A DNA stretch of 34,052 nt from an uncultured Bacteroidia bacterium (lineage in GTDB: Bacteria; Bacteroidota; Bacteroidia; Bacteroidales; UBA932): the NCBI GenBank assembly GCA_902774145.1, contig CACYHC010000022.1:1-34052 (forward strand), read 5' to 3'. Positions 6,612-16,700 of this stretch are shown one piece after another. Numbering within the stretch: position 1 is the stretch's first letter; each line of letters begins with the position of its first letter. Position numbers and translations under genes: made by a program. The notes under the pieces were generated by a model that saw only the letters and a program-made list of their open reading frames with translations, had not been told where the DNA came from and ran no database searches.

Positions 6612-8335
6612 GGAACGGTAATTTCCTGCAGAATCGTCTCGCTGCTGCCGTCTTCATAGGTCAGGACAGCCTTGAGGCGGTGCGTCCCGCTGGTGAGCGG
6701 CGGCGTGGCTTCATCGAAAGTCACCCCGTCCAGGGACCAGCGGACGGAAAGGGCCGCCTTGTTCCCCAAGATCAGCGAGGGCTGGAGTTTCTGCCCGGCG
6801 TAATAAGCCGCTTCCTTTTGGATGAAGCAGATGTCCGGACCGGCATTGAGGTAGCCCACCGTGCCGTCATCCAGGCCGTACGGCATCAGGACCCAGTCCG
6901 AGCCGTCCAGGTAAAAGACGCGCAGGACATCGCCCAGGACGGGTTCGGTACTCAGCGTCGCGATGTAGTCGCGGATTTTCGCGCCGTAGTTGGGTTCCAG
7001 CAGCGGCACGCTCTCCGCATTCCCCACAAAGCCCTTCAGGTTCCCGTTGCGGTCCAGCAGGCCCACGCGCAGGGCACCGCCGCTATAGTCATACAGGCCG
7101 CGGTTGGTGCAGAGGCCGAATTCCAGGCGGAAGGTACTGCCATTGGCGATGTTGCCGGAAACCAGGCGGAGGCCCTGCATATCGCCGGAACGGCGCATAC
7201 AGAGCAGGGCCCGGGGACGGCTGGTGCCGGTCTTGTCGGGCACCAGGTCGAAGACCGCCCCGTGGCGGTAATAGTAACCGTGTTCCTTTTCCCTGGAGGG
7301 GACACTGCCTTCGTAGGGATAAAAGCAGTCCAGCGCGAAATAGCCGTTGCAACTCCCCTGCCAGCCCCAGTTGACGTGCAGGTTGAACGCGGCGTCATAG
7401 CCGTCCACCACAAAGGCGTGGCCGAATTTCGCTTCCGAGAACGCCGAATAGAGCACGGGACGGTCCGCGTCGATTTCCGCCTTCAGCCGCGCCATCCAGG
7501 CGGAGGTACTGAAATAGCTCCGCTGCTCGAGAATGGCCGACATCGAGTAACTGAAGTGCAGCGCCATCTTCGCGGGGGCATCGTTGGCATAGGCGCTGGT
7601 ACCGTCCTCGTTGTAGGCGGATTCGACGGAGATGCCGCAGTCGTAAATCAACTGCGCGACACTGCGGTTGTCCTCGCCCACGTGGTTCAGGGGCATATCG
7701 TCCCAGTCGTAACTATGGCCGAGCGCGTGTCCGCTCTGGGTGATGCGCGTGCCTTTTTCGCTGGTATAAGTGTAGTTCGGGAGGACGCCGTTGCCGGCCG
7801 CAGGCCAGCGGTAGTGGCGCATGATGATGGCCATCGCCACGGCGACGCAGCCGGCGATGGACTTGGCTCCGTCGACGGTAGGGGTATAGTAGTTAAAGGG
7901 GGCATTCTGGCCCCAGGTGGCGGTGTTGATGAGGCGTTCGGCCACGCCCGCGCGGCTCAAGAGCGCAGGCGCTTCCCATACGGCTTTCAGCGCACTGCCG
8001 GGGACGCGCCCCTTTGCGGCTTCGGCGCGGATGACCTTCGCCGTGGCGCCGGTCCAGGCCCGAAGGTTGTCCGGCGCGCCTTTCAGGGTAAAACGGCCGC
8101 TGTGCGAATAGCCCAGCACGGGCAGCGCGCAGTCGTCGGCGGAAACGATAACGAAGCCGCCGCTTTTGCGGTTGAACACATAGCAGCCCTCGGGGGCGTC
8201 GGGAAGACGCTCCCAGTCGTCGGCGCCCGCAAAAAAGTCGGAAGCCACCTTGCGCGCACGCTGCTCACTGACCGGCGCCGCGCCGAGGGAAAAGGCCGCC
8301 AGGAATGCGGCGATAAGCACCAGTAGTCTTTTCAT
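6608..8335 (-). CDS. Secreted C10-family cysteine protease (streptopain-like)
   Basis: A 575-residue protein. A signal peptide (MKRLLVLIAAFLAAFSLGAA) is followed by a Spi-type prodomain (residues 21-125). The peptidase domain has the oxyanion Gln in WGQN (Q143), catalytic C163 in SIAGCVAVAMA, catalytic H306 in FGHAFVVDGYD, and the NWGWQG motif at 322-327. All key residues are present, so it should be active after removal of the prodomain. The C-terminal 170 residues look like Ig/beta-sandwich domains, longer than in SpeB. An in-frame upstream start at 8404 would lie inside the preceding gene and hide the signal peptide; ATG 8335 overlaps that gene's TGA (ATGA), implying translational coupling. 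Confidence 0.9.
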   Translation of the reverse strand: MKRLLVLIAAFLAAFSLGAAPVSEQRARKVASDFFAGADDWERLPDAPEGCYVFNRKSGGFVIVSADDCALPVLGYSHSGRFTLKGAPDNLRAWTGATAKVIRAEAAKGRVPGSALKAVWEAPALLSRAGVAERLINTATWGQNAPFNYYTPTVDGAKSIAGCVAVAMAIIMRHYRWPAAGNGVLPNYTYTSEKGTRITQSGHALGHSYDWDDMPLNHVGEDNRSVAQLIYDCGISVESAYNEDGTSAYANDAPAKMALHFSYSMSAILEQRSYFSTSAWMARLKAEIDADRPVLYSAFSEAKFGHAFVVDGYDAAFNLHVNWGWQGSCNGYFALDCFYPYEGSVPSREKEHGYYYRHGAVFDLVPDKTGTSRPRALLCMRRSGDMQGLRLVSGNIANGSTFRLEFGLCTNRGLYDYSGGALRVGLLDRNGNLKGFVGNAESVPLLEPNYGAKIRDYIATLSTEPVLGDVLRVFYLDGSDWVLMPYGLDDGTVGYLNAGPDICFIQKEAAYYAGQKLQPSLILGNKAALSVRWSLDGVTFDEATPPLTSGTHRLKAVLTYEDGSSETILQEITVP

Positions 8336-9453
8336 AGGGCAGGTTGCAGAATAAGAAGGTAGGTTTCGGACGCGTCGATGCACCATTCGAGGCCGTCTTC
8401 GCACTTGACGGGCGACAGCGTCAGCATCCCTTCGGGACAGGCCGGTACGCCGATGGCGGAAAAGCGCGCATCGAAGGCGGCACTATGCACGGGCGGCACG
8501 GTCACGCGCAGGACGCGGCCGTCTTCCAGGCACTGGAGGCGCCACTGCAGGGCGTCGGGGGTCTCGATGAGGGCCAGCTGGTCCCTTCCGGAAACATAGG
8601 TATAGACCGGGGTCGCTTTCCCGCTTTTGCTCAGGGTGTACAGTCCGGGCGCCTGCTGGTTCAGGTACGGGGGTTCCGCCTGGACATAGGCGGTTTCCGG
8701 CAGGGTCAGCACGCCGCCGCGGCCGGGAGCGGCCGGTTCCAGGGCCAGGGACATCGCCCCGCCTTCCGTATCGGTGACCTGCAGGACGGCGCCGCCGGCA
8801 AGCGCTGCCGGCGGAATCACAAAGCGGAACCAGACCGCCTTGCTGCCGAGTTTGACGCCCTTTCCGCAGTCCAGGGTCAGGTCATAGCCTGCTTCGGTAT
8901 CGATGGAGAGGGTGGGGTCCTCCCCCGGTTTTACCTGCGCCTTTCCGCAGAGGGGATGGCCCTCCGGGGTGCTCAGGGTCAGGCGGGAAATGCTCATAGC
9001 CCCGGTCAGGGGGACTCCCAGCACCGCCATCGGCGTGTAGAGCCGGTACTCCCCGCCGGTCTCGGCGGTGGCGGCGTACAGGCAGGCCGACGCGTCGTAG
9101 CCGTCCTTGACATAGGATTGCTGCGCGGACAGGGTGGCCGTCAGGGCCTCCTGCGAGCTGAATTCCGCGGCAACGGACGCGGGCCAGACCAGGTGGAAGG
9201 GGGCGCTGCCGGGTTTCTCGCCGGAGAAAAGGCCCTTGTTGGTCCGCACGCCGGTGGAAAGGTTGAAGGAGGATCCCTTCGTCCGGGTGGAACTCAGGAC
9301 CCGGACCGCGTCGCCGGAGGCCCAGGCGGGGTTCTCGGCGAAGGCCGTCGCTTCACGCGAAAGGGTAAAAGTCAAGTCATTGGTAAACTGATCGATAACG
9401 GCGCAAGCAGCAAGCACCGCACAGACCAGGATGGAAAAGAATCTCTTTTTCAT
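8332..9453 (-). CDS. Fimbrillin-like lipoprotein
   Basis: A 373-residue lipoprotein. The signal ends in a lipobox with Cys at residue 17 (VLAAC). The next part (LTFTLSREA, WASGDAVRVL, FHLVWPASVA) matches the beta-rich start of fimbrillin/Mfa-like proteins. It is probably surface-exposed on the outer membrane. Whether it polymerises as a pilin or only shares the fold cannot be told; the usual fimbrial accessory genes are absent. The ATG at 9453 is chosen for the signal peptide. It is promoter-proximal in a two-gene unit with the C10 protease, which suggests the lipoprotein may anchor, guard or be processed by that protease (inference). Confidence 0.7.
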   Translation of the reverse strand: MKKRFFSILVCAVLAACAVIDQFTNDLTFTLSREATAFAENPAWASGDAVRVLSSTRTKGSSFNLSTGVRTNKGLFSGEKPGSAPFHLVWPASVAAEFSSQEALTATLSAQQSYVKDGYDASACLYAATAETGGEYRLYTPMAVLGVPLTGAMSISRLTLSTPEGHPLCGKAQVKPGEDPTLSIDTEAGYDLTLDCGKGVKLGSKAVWFRFVIPPAALAGGAVLQVTDTEGGAMSLALEPAAPGRGGVLTLPETAYVQAEPPYLNQQAPGLYTLSKSGKATPVYTYVSGRDQLALIETPDALQWRLQCLEDGRVLRVTVPPVHSAAFDARFSAIGVPACPEGMLTLSPVKCEDGLEWCIDASETYLLILQPAL

Positions 9454-9457
9454 AGCG

Positions 9458-9488
9458 CAAATATCCACAATTATTGCTACATTCGCAA
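9458..9488 (-). promoter_or_regulatory. Minus-strand promoter of the lipoprotein-protease unit
   Basis: TTG at 9488-9486, 20 bp, then GATATTTG at 9465-9458 (one mismatch). ATG at 9453 is 4 nt beyond, so the message is nearly leaderless. Confidence 0.5.
9478..9485 (+). promoter_or_regulatory. Plus-strand -7 box of the C1 peptidase gene
   Basis: TACATTCG, one mismatch from TAnnTTTG, 6 nt before the ATG at 9492. It lies within the opposing promoter, so the two divergent units probably compete or are co-regulated. Confidence 0.4.
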
Positions 9489-9491
9489 GTT

Positions 9492-10688
9492 ATGAAAAAG
9501 ACCATTTTGATGATAGCCGCAGCCGTCATGTGCTTCAGCGGCGTTTCCGCCCAGAACCGGGCCAAAGTAAAATTCCCTGAGTATAGCTTTACGACCGTCA
9601 AGGCCGCCCCCATCACTTCTGTCAAGAACCAGTACCGGAGCGGCACCTGTTGGGCCTTTTCCACCATCGGGTTCGTGGAGTCCGAAGTCATCCGCCTGAA
9701 CGGCATCAAGGACGCAGCGCAGTATCCGGATTTCTCGGAATTCTTCATCGTCAGCCATTCCTATCTGGAAAGGGCGGAGAAATTCGTGCGCCTGGACGGC
9801 AAGATGGGCTTCAGCGCCGGCAGCCAGGGCGGCGACGTTCTGGACGTCATCCAGCAATGGGGCCTCGTACCGCAGGCGGAAATGACCGGCATGCAGTACG
9901 GCACGGACAAGCCCGTGCAGGCGGAACTGGACGGCGTGCTGAAGGCTTATGTGGACGTCATCGTCCGGAACCCCAACAAGACGCTCACCACCGCCTGGAA
10001 AAACGGTGTCAAGGGCATCCTGGACGCCTATCTCGGCACCTGGCCCGAGAAATTCACCGTGGACGGCAAGGATTATACCCCCCTCTCGTACCGGAATGCC
10101 GTCAAGTTCAACCCCGACGACTATGTGAGCCTCACTTCCTTCACGCACCATCCTTTCTACACCTGGTTCCCGGTGGAAGTCTGCGACAACTGGCGCTGCG
10201 ACCTCAGTTACAACCTCCCCATCGACGAATTTATGGAGATTGTGGAGAGCGCCCTGCAGAACGGCTATACCATCGAGTGGTCCGCCGATGTGAGCGACCC
10301 CGGCTTCACCCGTGACGGTCTGGGCATCCTCGTGGACCTGGAAGAAAGCACCCGCGCCGGCTCCGACCAGGAGCACTGGGTGGGCAAGGCCGCCGACAAG
10401 GTCGAACCCGAACTGGCCACCGTCGTGGAGAAGAACCCCACGCAGGAGAGCCGCCAGTTTGAATTCGACAACAAGACGATGACCGACGACCACGGCATGC
10501 AGCTCTACGGAATTGCCATGGACCAGAACGGAAAGAAATTCTATATGGCCAAGAACTCCTGGGGCGAGACCGGCCGCTATGAAGGCATCTGGTATGTCAC
10601 GCCGGCCTTTGTCAAGGGCCAGAGCCTGGGCATCATGCTACACAAGTCCGCCCTTCCCAAGGGACTTCTCAAGAAAATGGGCAAATGA
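9492..10688 (+). CDS. Exported C1-family cysteine peptidase (bleomycin hydrolase / PepC-like)
   Basis: A 398-residue papain-fold peptidase. A cleavable signal peptide (through GVSAQ) suggests export to the periplasm or beyond, unlike the cytoplasmic PepC. The triad is present: oxyanion Q47, C53 in SGTCWAFST, H334 in DDHGMQLYG, and N355 in AKNSWGETG. The order and spacing, with a long insert between Cys and His, fit the bleomycin hydrolase/aminopeptidase C subfamily. It probably trims peptides for nutrition. The start at 9492 is preferred over an in-frame TTG at 9474 because of the signal peptide and promoter. It heads an overlapping run with pssA and the HAD lipoprotein. Confidence 0.9.
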   Translation: MKKTILMIAAAVMCFSGVSAQNRAKVKFPEYSFTTVKAAPITSVKNQYRSGTCWAFSTIGFVESEVIRLNGIKDAAQYPDFSEFFIVSHSYLERAEKFVRLDGKMGFSAGSQGGDVLDVIQQWGLVPQAEMTGMQYGTDKPVQAELDGVLKAYVDVIVRNPNKTLTTAWKNGVKGILDAYLGTWPEKFTVDGKDYTPLSYRNAVKFNPDDYVSLTSFTHHPFYTWFPVEVCDNWRCDLSYNLPIDEFMEIVESALQNGYTIEWSADVSDPGFTRDGLGILVDLEESTRAGSDQEHWVGKAADKVEPELATVVEKNPTQESRQFEFDNKTMTDDHGMQLYGIAMDQNGKKFYMAKNSWGETGRYEGIWYVTPAFVKGQSLGIMLHKSALPKGLLKKMGK

Positions 10689-11407
10689 AAAAGCACATTC
10701 CGAATTTCATCACCAGCCTGAACCTCGCCTGCGGGGCGGTGGCTGTCGTATTCACCTTCCACGGCCGCTTCGAGGTCGCCTTTGCGCTGATGCTGGCCGC
10801 AGCCGTCTTCGATTTTCTCGACGGTATGGCGGCACGTGCGCTCGGCGCCTACAGTCCGATGGGGCGGGAACTGGATTCGCTCGCCGATATGGTGAGTTTC
10901 GGCGTCCTGCCCGGCATGATGCTGTTCAACCTGATGCGCAGCTGCTCCTTCGGCGAGAATCCGCTTTGCTTCGCGGCGCTGCTGATTCCCGTTTTCAGCG
11001 GGTTGCGGCTGGCGAAATTCAATATCGACGAACGGCAGCACGAGAATTTCCTCGGTCTTCCCACCCCGGCCTGCGCGCTGCTTTGCGGCTCGCTTTGCGA
11101 TTATGTCGTGCACGCGCCCGTATCGCTGCCTGCGCTCTGGAGTGCCGGCGTGGTATTCATCCCGGTGCTGAGCGCCTGCCTTAGCGCACTGCTGGTGAGC
11201 GAGTTGCCGATGTTCTCGATGAAGCTCTCCCCCGCCGCCCTCCGGACGCACGACACGCTCTTCTTCAAGCGGGCGGCGTTTGTGGCGGAAGTGGTGGCGA
11301 TTGTCGTATTGGTGGTCGTTTTCGGCGCCCACTGGTCGCTCGCCGTGCTGCTTTCCTTTGCGCTGTATATCCTGAAAAATATCTTTTACGCCCTGCTGAA
11401 GCTGTAA
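10685..11407 (+). CDS. pssA: CDP-diacylglycerol--serine O-phosphatidyltransferase
   Basis: A 240-residue inner-membrane protein with six or more hydrophobic segments. It carries the complete CDP-alcohol phosphotransferase signature D-x2-DG-x2-AR-x8-G-x3-D-x3-D, with D43, D46, G47, A50-R51, G60, D64 and D68. The enzyme joins CDP-diacylglycerol and L-serine to make phosphatidylserine, the precursor of phosphatidylethanolamine. N-terminal IPNFITSLNLACG is typical of PssA rather than PgsA. Its ATG overlaps the TGA of the C1 peptidase, and its stop overlaps the next ATG, so expression is likely coupled. Confidence 0.92.
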   Translation: MKKHIPNFITSLNLACGAVAVVFTFHGRFEVAFALMLAAAVFDFLDGMAARALGAYSPMGRELDSLADMVSFGVLPGMMLFNLMRSCSFGENPLCFAALLIPVFSGLRLAKFNIDERQHENFLGLPTPACALLCGSLCDYVVHAPVSLPALWSAGVVFIPVLSACLSALLVSELPMFSMKLSPAALRTHDTLFFKRAAFVAEVVAIVVLVVVFGAHWSLAVLLSFALYILKNIFYALLKL

Positions 11408-12510
11408 TGAAGAAAGCGTTTTTTCTTGCGCTGTGCCTGTCGCTGGCCCTTTCCTGCCAGCGCGACCGGCAGGCCGTCGTCCTGGCCGAAGGAAAATGGG
11501 ACGCCAATGTACGGCAGGCCCTGAATACCCTGCTCGCTACGCAGGGGAAAGGGTCTTATGCCGTATTCGACTTTGACCAGACCAGCATCGTGCACGACAT
11601 CTCCCAGGCCCTGTGGGTGTACCAGGTGGAGCATCTGCGTTACGCCGATGCGCCCGCCCACCACTTCCTGGACGGCATTCCCACGCCGGAATCCGATATG
11701 CCGGGCACCAGTATTTCCTACGCTGCGATGGGCAAGGTGCTGGCGGGAGAATACCAGCGGCTCAAGGCCCGGCTGGACGCCGGGGAAAGCCTTGCCTATA
11801 TCCACAGCAGCGACGACTACCTGGATTTCCGGGCGCGGATGGTTTCCCTGATGGATGCGATGGACGAGCAGTTCGGCAGTTGGGTGACCTACCTCTGGCA
11901 GCCTGCGCTGCTGGCCGGCTATACGAACGCCGAAGCCGAGGCGCTGATCCGGGATGCCGTTGCCGAGCACTTGGGCAAGGAAAAGCTGGCCATAGAGCAG
12001 TGGAATTCGCCGGAGGACGCCTGGGGCGGCCGCGTGGCGCGGGGCATTTGGGTATCGCCGGAAATGAAGGACCTTTACCGCTGTCTGGAGGCGGCGGGCA
12101 TCGACGCGTATGTCTGTTCGGCCTCCCTGGAATGCATCGTAGAGGTGCTGGCCTGCGACCCCGAACGGGGCTTCGGACTGCCTGCGGAGCGTGTGTTCGG
12201 CCTCCGTTTCGTCCCGGGAGAAAAGATTGTCCCGGAATTCGACCCGCAGTACAAACAGCCCAACAAAGAAGGGAAAATCGACTGCATCAATGCCTATATG
12301 GCCCCATCCTACGGCAATGCCGGGCCCGTGCTGGTGGCCGGAGACAGCAACGGGGACGTCCCGATGCTGACCGAGTATCCGGGGATGAAGCAGGGCCTGC
12401 TCATCGACGTGGGCAGGAGTCCGGAATCCGCTATCGGACAACTGGTTACCATTGCCAAGAAAGAAGGGAACAAAGGGATCTACCTGAGTCAGCTCTCGTT
12501 TGAGCGATAG
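11407..12510 (+). CDS. HAD-superfamily phosphatase lipoprotein
   Basis: A 367-residue protein with a lipoprotein signal (LSLALSC, Cys 17) and a haloacid dehalogenase fold. Motif I is DFDQT with nucleophile D55 and acid D57. Motif II Ser/Thr is likely in YVCSAS, and the Mg-binding motif is GDSNGDVPML near the C-terminus. The large insert between motifs I and II resembles exported phosphorylcholine phosphatase-like HADs. With pssA directly upstream (overlap TAATG), a role in handling phospholipid head groups is possible, but this rests on context only. Confidence 0.8.
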   Translation: MKKAFFLALCLSLALSCQRDRQAVVLAEGKWDANVRQALNTLLATQGKGSYAVFDFDQTSIVHDISQALWVYQVEHLRYADAPAHHFLDGIPTPESDMPGTSISYAAMGKVLAGEYQRLKARLDAGESLAYIHSSDDYLDFRARMVSLMDAMDEQFGSWVTYLWQPALLAGYTNAEAEALIRDAVAEHLGKEKLAIEQWNSPEDAWGGRVARGIWVSPEMKDLYRCLEAAGIDAYVCSASLECIVEVLACDPERGFGLPAERVFGLRFVPGEKIVPEFDPQYKQPNKEGKIDCINAYMAPSYGNAGPVLVAGDSNGDVPMLTEYPGMKQGLLIDVGRSPESAIGQLVTIAKKEGNKGIYLSQLSFER

Positions 12511-12541
12511 GGTGCTCAGGCGTCCGCCATACTGATAGGAG

Positions 12542-13564
12542 CTAAAAGTCGGCGAGGCGGGAGACGGGCGCGGCGTCCAGGGAGGTCCGCTCGCCGGCCA
12601 GATAATGATAGTAACCGGCGATGGCAATCATCGCCGCATTGTCCGTAGTGAACTTGCGCTCAGGCAGATAGACATTCCAGCCGCGCTTGCGGCCTTCCGT
12701 TTCCAGGCGTTCGCGCAGGGCGCTGTTGGCGGAAACGCCCCCGCCCGCCGTCACTTCCGTGATGCCGGTCTGGCGCACCGCCTTGACGAGCTTGTCCAGC
12801 AGAATATCGACGAGCGTCTTCTGGAACGAGGCACAGAGGTCCTCCTTGTTCTTTTCGAGAAAATCCGGGTCCCGGGCCAATTCGTCGCGCACAAAATACA
12901 GCAGGGAGGTCTTGACGCCGCTGAAGGAGTAGTCCAGCCCCGGAATGTGGGGCTTGGCGAACTTGAAACGGAGCGGATCCCCGTTTTTGGCCAGCGCGTC
13001 GATGACCGGACCGCCGGGATAACCCAGGCCCAGCATTTTGGAGCACTTGTCGAACGCCTCCCCCACCGCATCGTCGATGGTCTGGCCGAGAATCTGGTAA
13101 TGCAGCGGATTGTCCACACGGACAATCTGGGAATTGCCGCCGGAGACCAGCAGGCAGAGATACGGGAAGGAAGGCTCCCGCGGCTCGACGCCCTTCTGCC
13201 GGATAAATTCCGCCAGAATGTGCCCCTGGAGGTGATTCACGTCGATAATGGGGATATCAAGCGCCAGGCCCATCGCCTTCGCGAAAGAAGTACCGACAAG
13301 CAGCGAGCCCAGGAGCCCGGGACCGCGGGTAAACGCTATCGCCGACAGGTCCGCCGGCGTAACCCCGGCCCGCGAGAGCGCCTCGCTCACCACCGGCACG
13401 ATATTCAACTCGTGCGCCCGCGACGCCAGCTCCGGCACCACCCCGCCATAAGCCTTGTGCACCTCCTGACTGGCAATCACATTCGAAAGCAACACCCCAT
13501 CCTCAATCACCGCCGCCGACGTATCATCGCAGGAGGACTCTATGCCTAGAATTATATCGGACAT
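12542..13564 (-). CDS. tsaD: tRNA N6-threonylcarbamoyladenosine synthase subunit TsaD
   Basis: A 340-residue ASKHA-fold protein of standard length. Key features are ILGIESSCDDTSAA at the N-terminus, the metal-binding HLQGH (H111, H115), LLVSGGNSQIV, and AGGGVSANSALR. TsaD transfers the threonylcarbamoyl group to A37 of ANN-decoding tRNAs together with TsaB and TsaE. The next modification step at the same A37 is catalysed by MtaB, also in this window. It is divergent from tamB, an arrangement common in Bacteroidales. It converges on the HAD gene with a 31-nt gap and no obvious terminator. Confidence 0.96.
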   Translation of the reverse strand: MSDIILGIESSCDDTSAAVIEDGVLLSNVIASQEVHKAYGGVVPELASRAHELNIVPVVSEALSRAGVTPADLSAIAFTRGPGLLGSLLVGTSFAKAMGLALDIPIIDVNHLQGHILAEFIRQKGVEPREPSFPYLCLLVSGGNSQIVRVDNPLHYQILGQTIDDAVGEAFDKCSKMLGLGYPGGPVIDALAKNGDPLRFKFAKPHIPGLDYSFSGVKTSLLYFVRDELARDPDFLEKNKEDLCASFQKTLVDILLDKLVKAVRQTGITEVTAGGGVSANSALRERLETEGRKRGWNVYLPERKFTTDNAAMIAIAGYYHYLAGERTSLDAAPVSRLADF

Positions 13565-13609
13565 CTCATTCTTACTTCGTTACTCGCCCTTGCGGGCTCC
13601 AAAACTGTG

Positions 13610-13638
13610 CAAAAATAGCAAAATATTCGTTATATTTG
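13610..13638. promoter_or_regulatory. Divergent promoters of tsaD and tamB
   Basis: The minus strand has TATTTTTG at 13617-13610 pointing to tsaD (leader about 40 nt). The plus strand has TATATTTG at 13631-13638 pointing to tamB. The two start regions are only about 14 bp apart. Confidence 0.55.
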
Positions 13639-13743
13639 TAGGATTATACCCGCGCACGCGCAAAAAGAAACACCGCCATCAAACGCCGCACCCGCATATT
13701 CGCCATCGTCACCGGCAGCCTCATCCTGCTGCTGGCCGCGGCA

Positions 13744-16700
13744 ATGCTGTCCCTGCAACTCCCTGTCGTACAGACAGGTATCGCGGAATATGTCACCCAG
13801 AAACTGGACGGCAAATTCGACGGTGCCATCACCTTCTCGAAAATCAAGATCCTGCCCCTGAGCGCCATCGTCCTGGACGACGTGGTCATCACCGACGCCT
13901 GCCCCTACCAGAAGGGAGAAAACTGCTTCCCGCCCGTGGACACCCTGTTCCGCGCCCGGAAAGTCAGCGCCAACATCTACCTGAGCAGCCTGCTGCGCAA
14001 AGGCGCCCTGCGGCTCGGGCGCGTGGCCATCGACGGCGGAATGCTGCACCTGGCCATCGAACCGGACAGCCTCTACCCCGTCAACCTGACGCGTATCTTC
14101 CGCATCGCGCCTGCCCCGCCGGGCACCCCGCCGGACACGAGCGACATCTTCCAGATCCGGCGCGTCCGCCTGGATGATTTCCGCTACCGGATGACGATTT
14201 TCGGTATGGAGGACCTCCGCGCCACCCGCAAGCCCTTCGAGATGGCCTGGGAAGACCTCGACGTCAGCCTGGACGCGCGGGTACACGCCCTCAAGTTCAA
14301 CGGCGGACGGATGGGCGGCGTCGCGGACCACCTCCGCCTCAACGAAAAGAGCGGCTTCCACTGCGAGCACCTCGCCGGAGAAGCGCTCGTCGGACGGGGC
14401 GAAGCCCGTATCACCCATCTCATAATCCGGGAAGACGACTCGGACGTGGACATTCCCCTGCTGCTGTTCAGTTACCAGAACACGGCTGCCTGGGCGCAGT
14501 TCATCGACGAGGTACGCATCACGGGAGAGGTGGCCCCCAGCCGCTTCGCCCTGCGCACGCTGCGCTTCTTCGCTCCCTACTTCGAGAAAAACGGCGCCGT
14601 GCTCCAGATCAAAAAAGCCAGCGTGGACGGCCCTGTACGCCATTTGAGCGTCAGCGACTTCCAGTTCCGCGACACGGTCAGCCGTGTCAGCGGCCGCATC
14701 GACGCCCGGGGAGACGGCCTCCCGGAAATCGACGACATCCGGATGGACGTGCGCCTGAGCGACTGGCACTTCAACCGCAGCGGCATCAACCGCTTCATCA
14801 ATTTCTTCGTCCCCGGGCATCCCCTGGACCTGAGGGGCGTCCTGCCCGAGACCTGGTATGTCCTCAGCAGCCATACGCACGGGCATATCGACAACTTCGA
14901 CGAAGAAATCTCCCTGCGCTCGGGCATCGGCGCCCTGCAGGTCCATTCCACCCTAAAGAATCTCACGAACGGGAAGACGGCGGCCATCGACGCGCAGATC
15001 CGCAGCGAGGGCCTGGAACTCGGCGTACTGACCGGAACGGAAACGCTCGGGCCCCTGACCGCGACGGCCCGCGGAGGCATCGTCTTCGAAGGCGACGAAC
15101 TGCGCGGAACGCTGGACAGTTGCCGCGTTGCTTCAATCCGGCTGCTCGGGCATACCTTCCACAATATCAAGGCTTCCGGCGATATCGTCGGCAAGAATTT
15201 CAACGCTTCCTTGCGGGCCGACGACAGCGCCTGCCGCCTGCACGCGAACGGCAGCTGCCGCTATGACGAAAAACGCAAGGAGCGGCTTTACAGCATCGCC
15301 GGTGTGGTGGACGACGCAGACCTGCATGCCTTCGGCGTAGAAATTCACGACGGGCTTGCGCGCGCCGCCTGCAGCATCGACGGGACGATGACGATGACCG
15401 AAGGCTGGAGCAACCGCGCCGCGCTGAAACTGGGCGACCTGCGGCTGACCGACAGTACGGGTGTGCATACGCTCGGCGACGTGACGGCGGATTACTTCGG
15501 CGCCGGCAACGAATGCCGCGTGGGCCTGCAGTCGCCGTTCCTGGAAGGCAGCCTTACGGCGGAGAAGAAACTGACCGAACTGGCGCCCGCCCTGCTGGCG
15601 CAGACGATTCGCGCCGAACTGCCCCTGCTCTTCGAGGGATCGGCGCCTTCGGAAGAGGAACTGGTGCCCTTCCGCAGCACGCTCTCCCTCAAGACCGGGA
15701 GCACGCGGGAACTGCTGGATTTCCTCTATCCTTCGATGTATATTGAACGGGGCACCAGCCTGTCCGCCACGACGGACGGCAAGGGACGCCTGGCGGCGGA
15801 ACTGCGCTCGGGCCGCCTTATCGCCGGGAAAATCCGCGCCAAAGACCTGGTGCTGAGCGCAGAGAACGGCGACGGGAAACTCAGCACCACGGCCGGCGCC
15901 GGGGAACTGGAACTGGGACCGCTGCTGCTGGAAGGCAGCCGCATCAGCGCCACGGCGGACGAAAATATCGTCGATTTCAACCTGGCCTACGAAGGGGTCG
16001 GCGGCTATGAGGAAGGGGCCGAGCACAACGGAAGCCTCTCCGCCGAGGGGGAACTACTGCGGGACAGCAACGGCAAGCTTGCTTTCCGCATGCATCCGCG
16101 CCAGTCCCGCTTTGTCCTGGGCGCAGACCCCTGGACGCTCGGCGAATCCGAACTCCGTATCGGGGACGGGCATCTGGCCCTGGACCATTTCAGCCTGGAC
16201 TGCAACCAGCAGCACATCCGCATCGACGGGGCGCTGGCCCCCGACCGCCAGGATACGCTCAAGTTGTTCGTGCAGAATTTCGACCTGGAAACCGTGGACC
16301 GCGTCACGCACGGCGTCTATGGCCTGGGCGGCAGTCTGTCCGCGGACGCCGCGTTCATCTCCCCTATTTCGGACGAACGCATCCGCCTCTCGCTCGGCCT
16401 GCTTTGCGAAGAGCTCAGCCTGAACCGGGTGGGCGCCGGCAGCATCCTGGTGGACGGCCGCTGGAACGAGAAGGCCGAACGGCTCGATTTCAATATCCAG
16501 AACAGCCTGGATCACTACCAGTGTATGGACGGGCACGGCTGGTTCAGCCCCTCGAAGAAAAGCGCCAGCGCGGACCTCGACCTGGATAAATTCAATATCG
16601 CCGTAATGGGGCCCTTCCTGCGGGATCTTTTCAGCGAGACCGGCGGGACCGTCAGCGGCCACCTGCGGGCGGAAGGGCCGCTGAGCGACATCCGGATTTC

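Noticed and set aside
6680-9495. Long plus-strand open frames opposite the C10 protease and lipoprotein genes
   Set aside because: The minus-strand genes have signal peptides and catalytic motifs; the plus-strand translations show no domain and shadow-type composition.
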